NCBI GenBank assembly: GCA_013041945.1
Contig: JABDRC010000142.1
Span: 1 to 5,196, forward strand
DNA length: 5,196 nucleotides
Source: Halobacteria archaeon
GTDB taxonomy: Bacteria > Pseudomonadota > Gammaproteobacteria > UBA9214
Reading direction: 5' to 3'
Part shown: positions 4,734 through 5,196 of the stretch, piece by piece
Numbering within the stretch: position 1 is the first letter of the stretch
Layout: each line of letters starts with the position of its first letter
Notes under the pieces: generated by a model
Database searches by the model: none
What the model was told of the DNA's origin: nothing
The model's input: only the letters and a program-made list of their open reading frames with translations
Position numbers and translations under genes: made by a program

Positions 4734-5196
<463 letters not shown>

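Overview
The window looks like part of the chromosome of an autotrophic proteobacterium. A sulfur- or ammonia-oxidising gammaproteobacterium is the best guess, but that is an inference. The reasons are a form IA RuBisCO large subunit of the carboxysomal subtype, a CsoS1D-type shell protein, proteobacterial-type 5S and 23S rRNA, and GC-rich genes separated by sharply AT-rich intergenic patches.

Layout from low to high coordinate: (1) 1-1085, minus strand: the start of cbbL, whose 3' end lies off the left edge. (2) 1086-1276: an AT-rich cbbL control region with several dyads, including an 18-bp element that recurs upstream of csoS1D. (3) 1277-2565, minus: csoS1D followed after 2 bp by a Nudix hydrolase gene, an apparent two-gene operon reading toward cbbL. 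(4) 2566-2757: the csoS1D control region, carrying the second copy of the 18-bp element. (5) 2758-3204, minus: an unrecognised 148-residue protein. (6) 3309-3965, plus: a thioredoxin-fold protein with a CPWC motif fused to HEAT-like helical repeats, divergent from the unknown gene. (7) 4018-4269, minus: a small FmdB-like protein with a Gly/Cys-rich tail. (8) 4393-5196, minus: the distal end of an rRNA operon, with the 3' part of 23S, a spacer, 5S and a strong intrinsic terminator.

Functionally the left half is the upstream edge of an alpha-carboxysome locus. CbbL fixes CO2, CsoS1D is the gated-pore shell trimer, and the Nudix enzyme is coupled to CsoS1D and so is a candidate carboxysome accessory enzyme. 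The rest of the cso operon (cbbS, csoS2, csoSCA, csoS4, csoS1) would be expected beyond coordinate 1 but is not visible. The shared palindromic element 110-120 bp upstream of both cbbL and csoS1D suggests the two units are co-regulated. The redox protein, the unknown 148-residue protein and the FmdB-like protein lie between the carboxysome genes and the rRNA operon; nothing in the sequence proves that they take part in carbon fixation.
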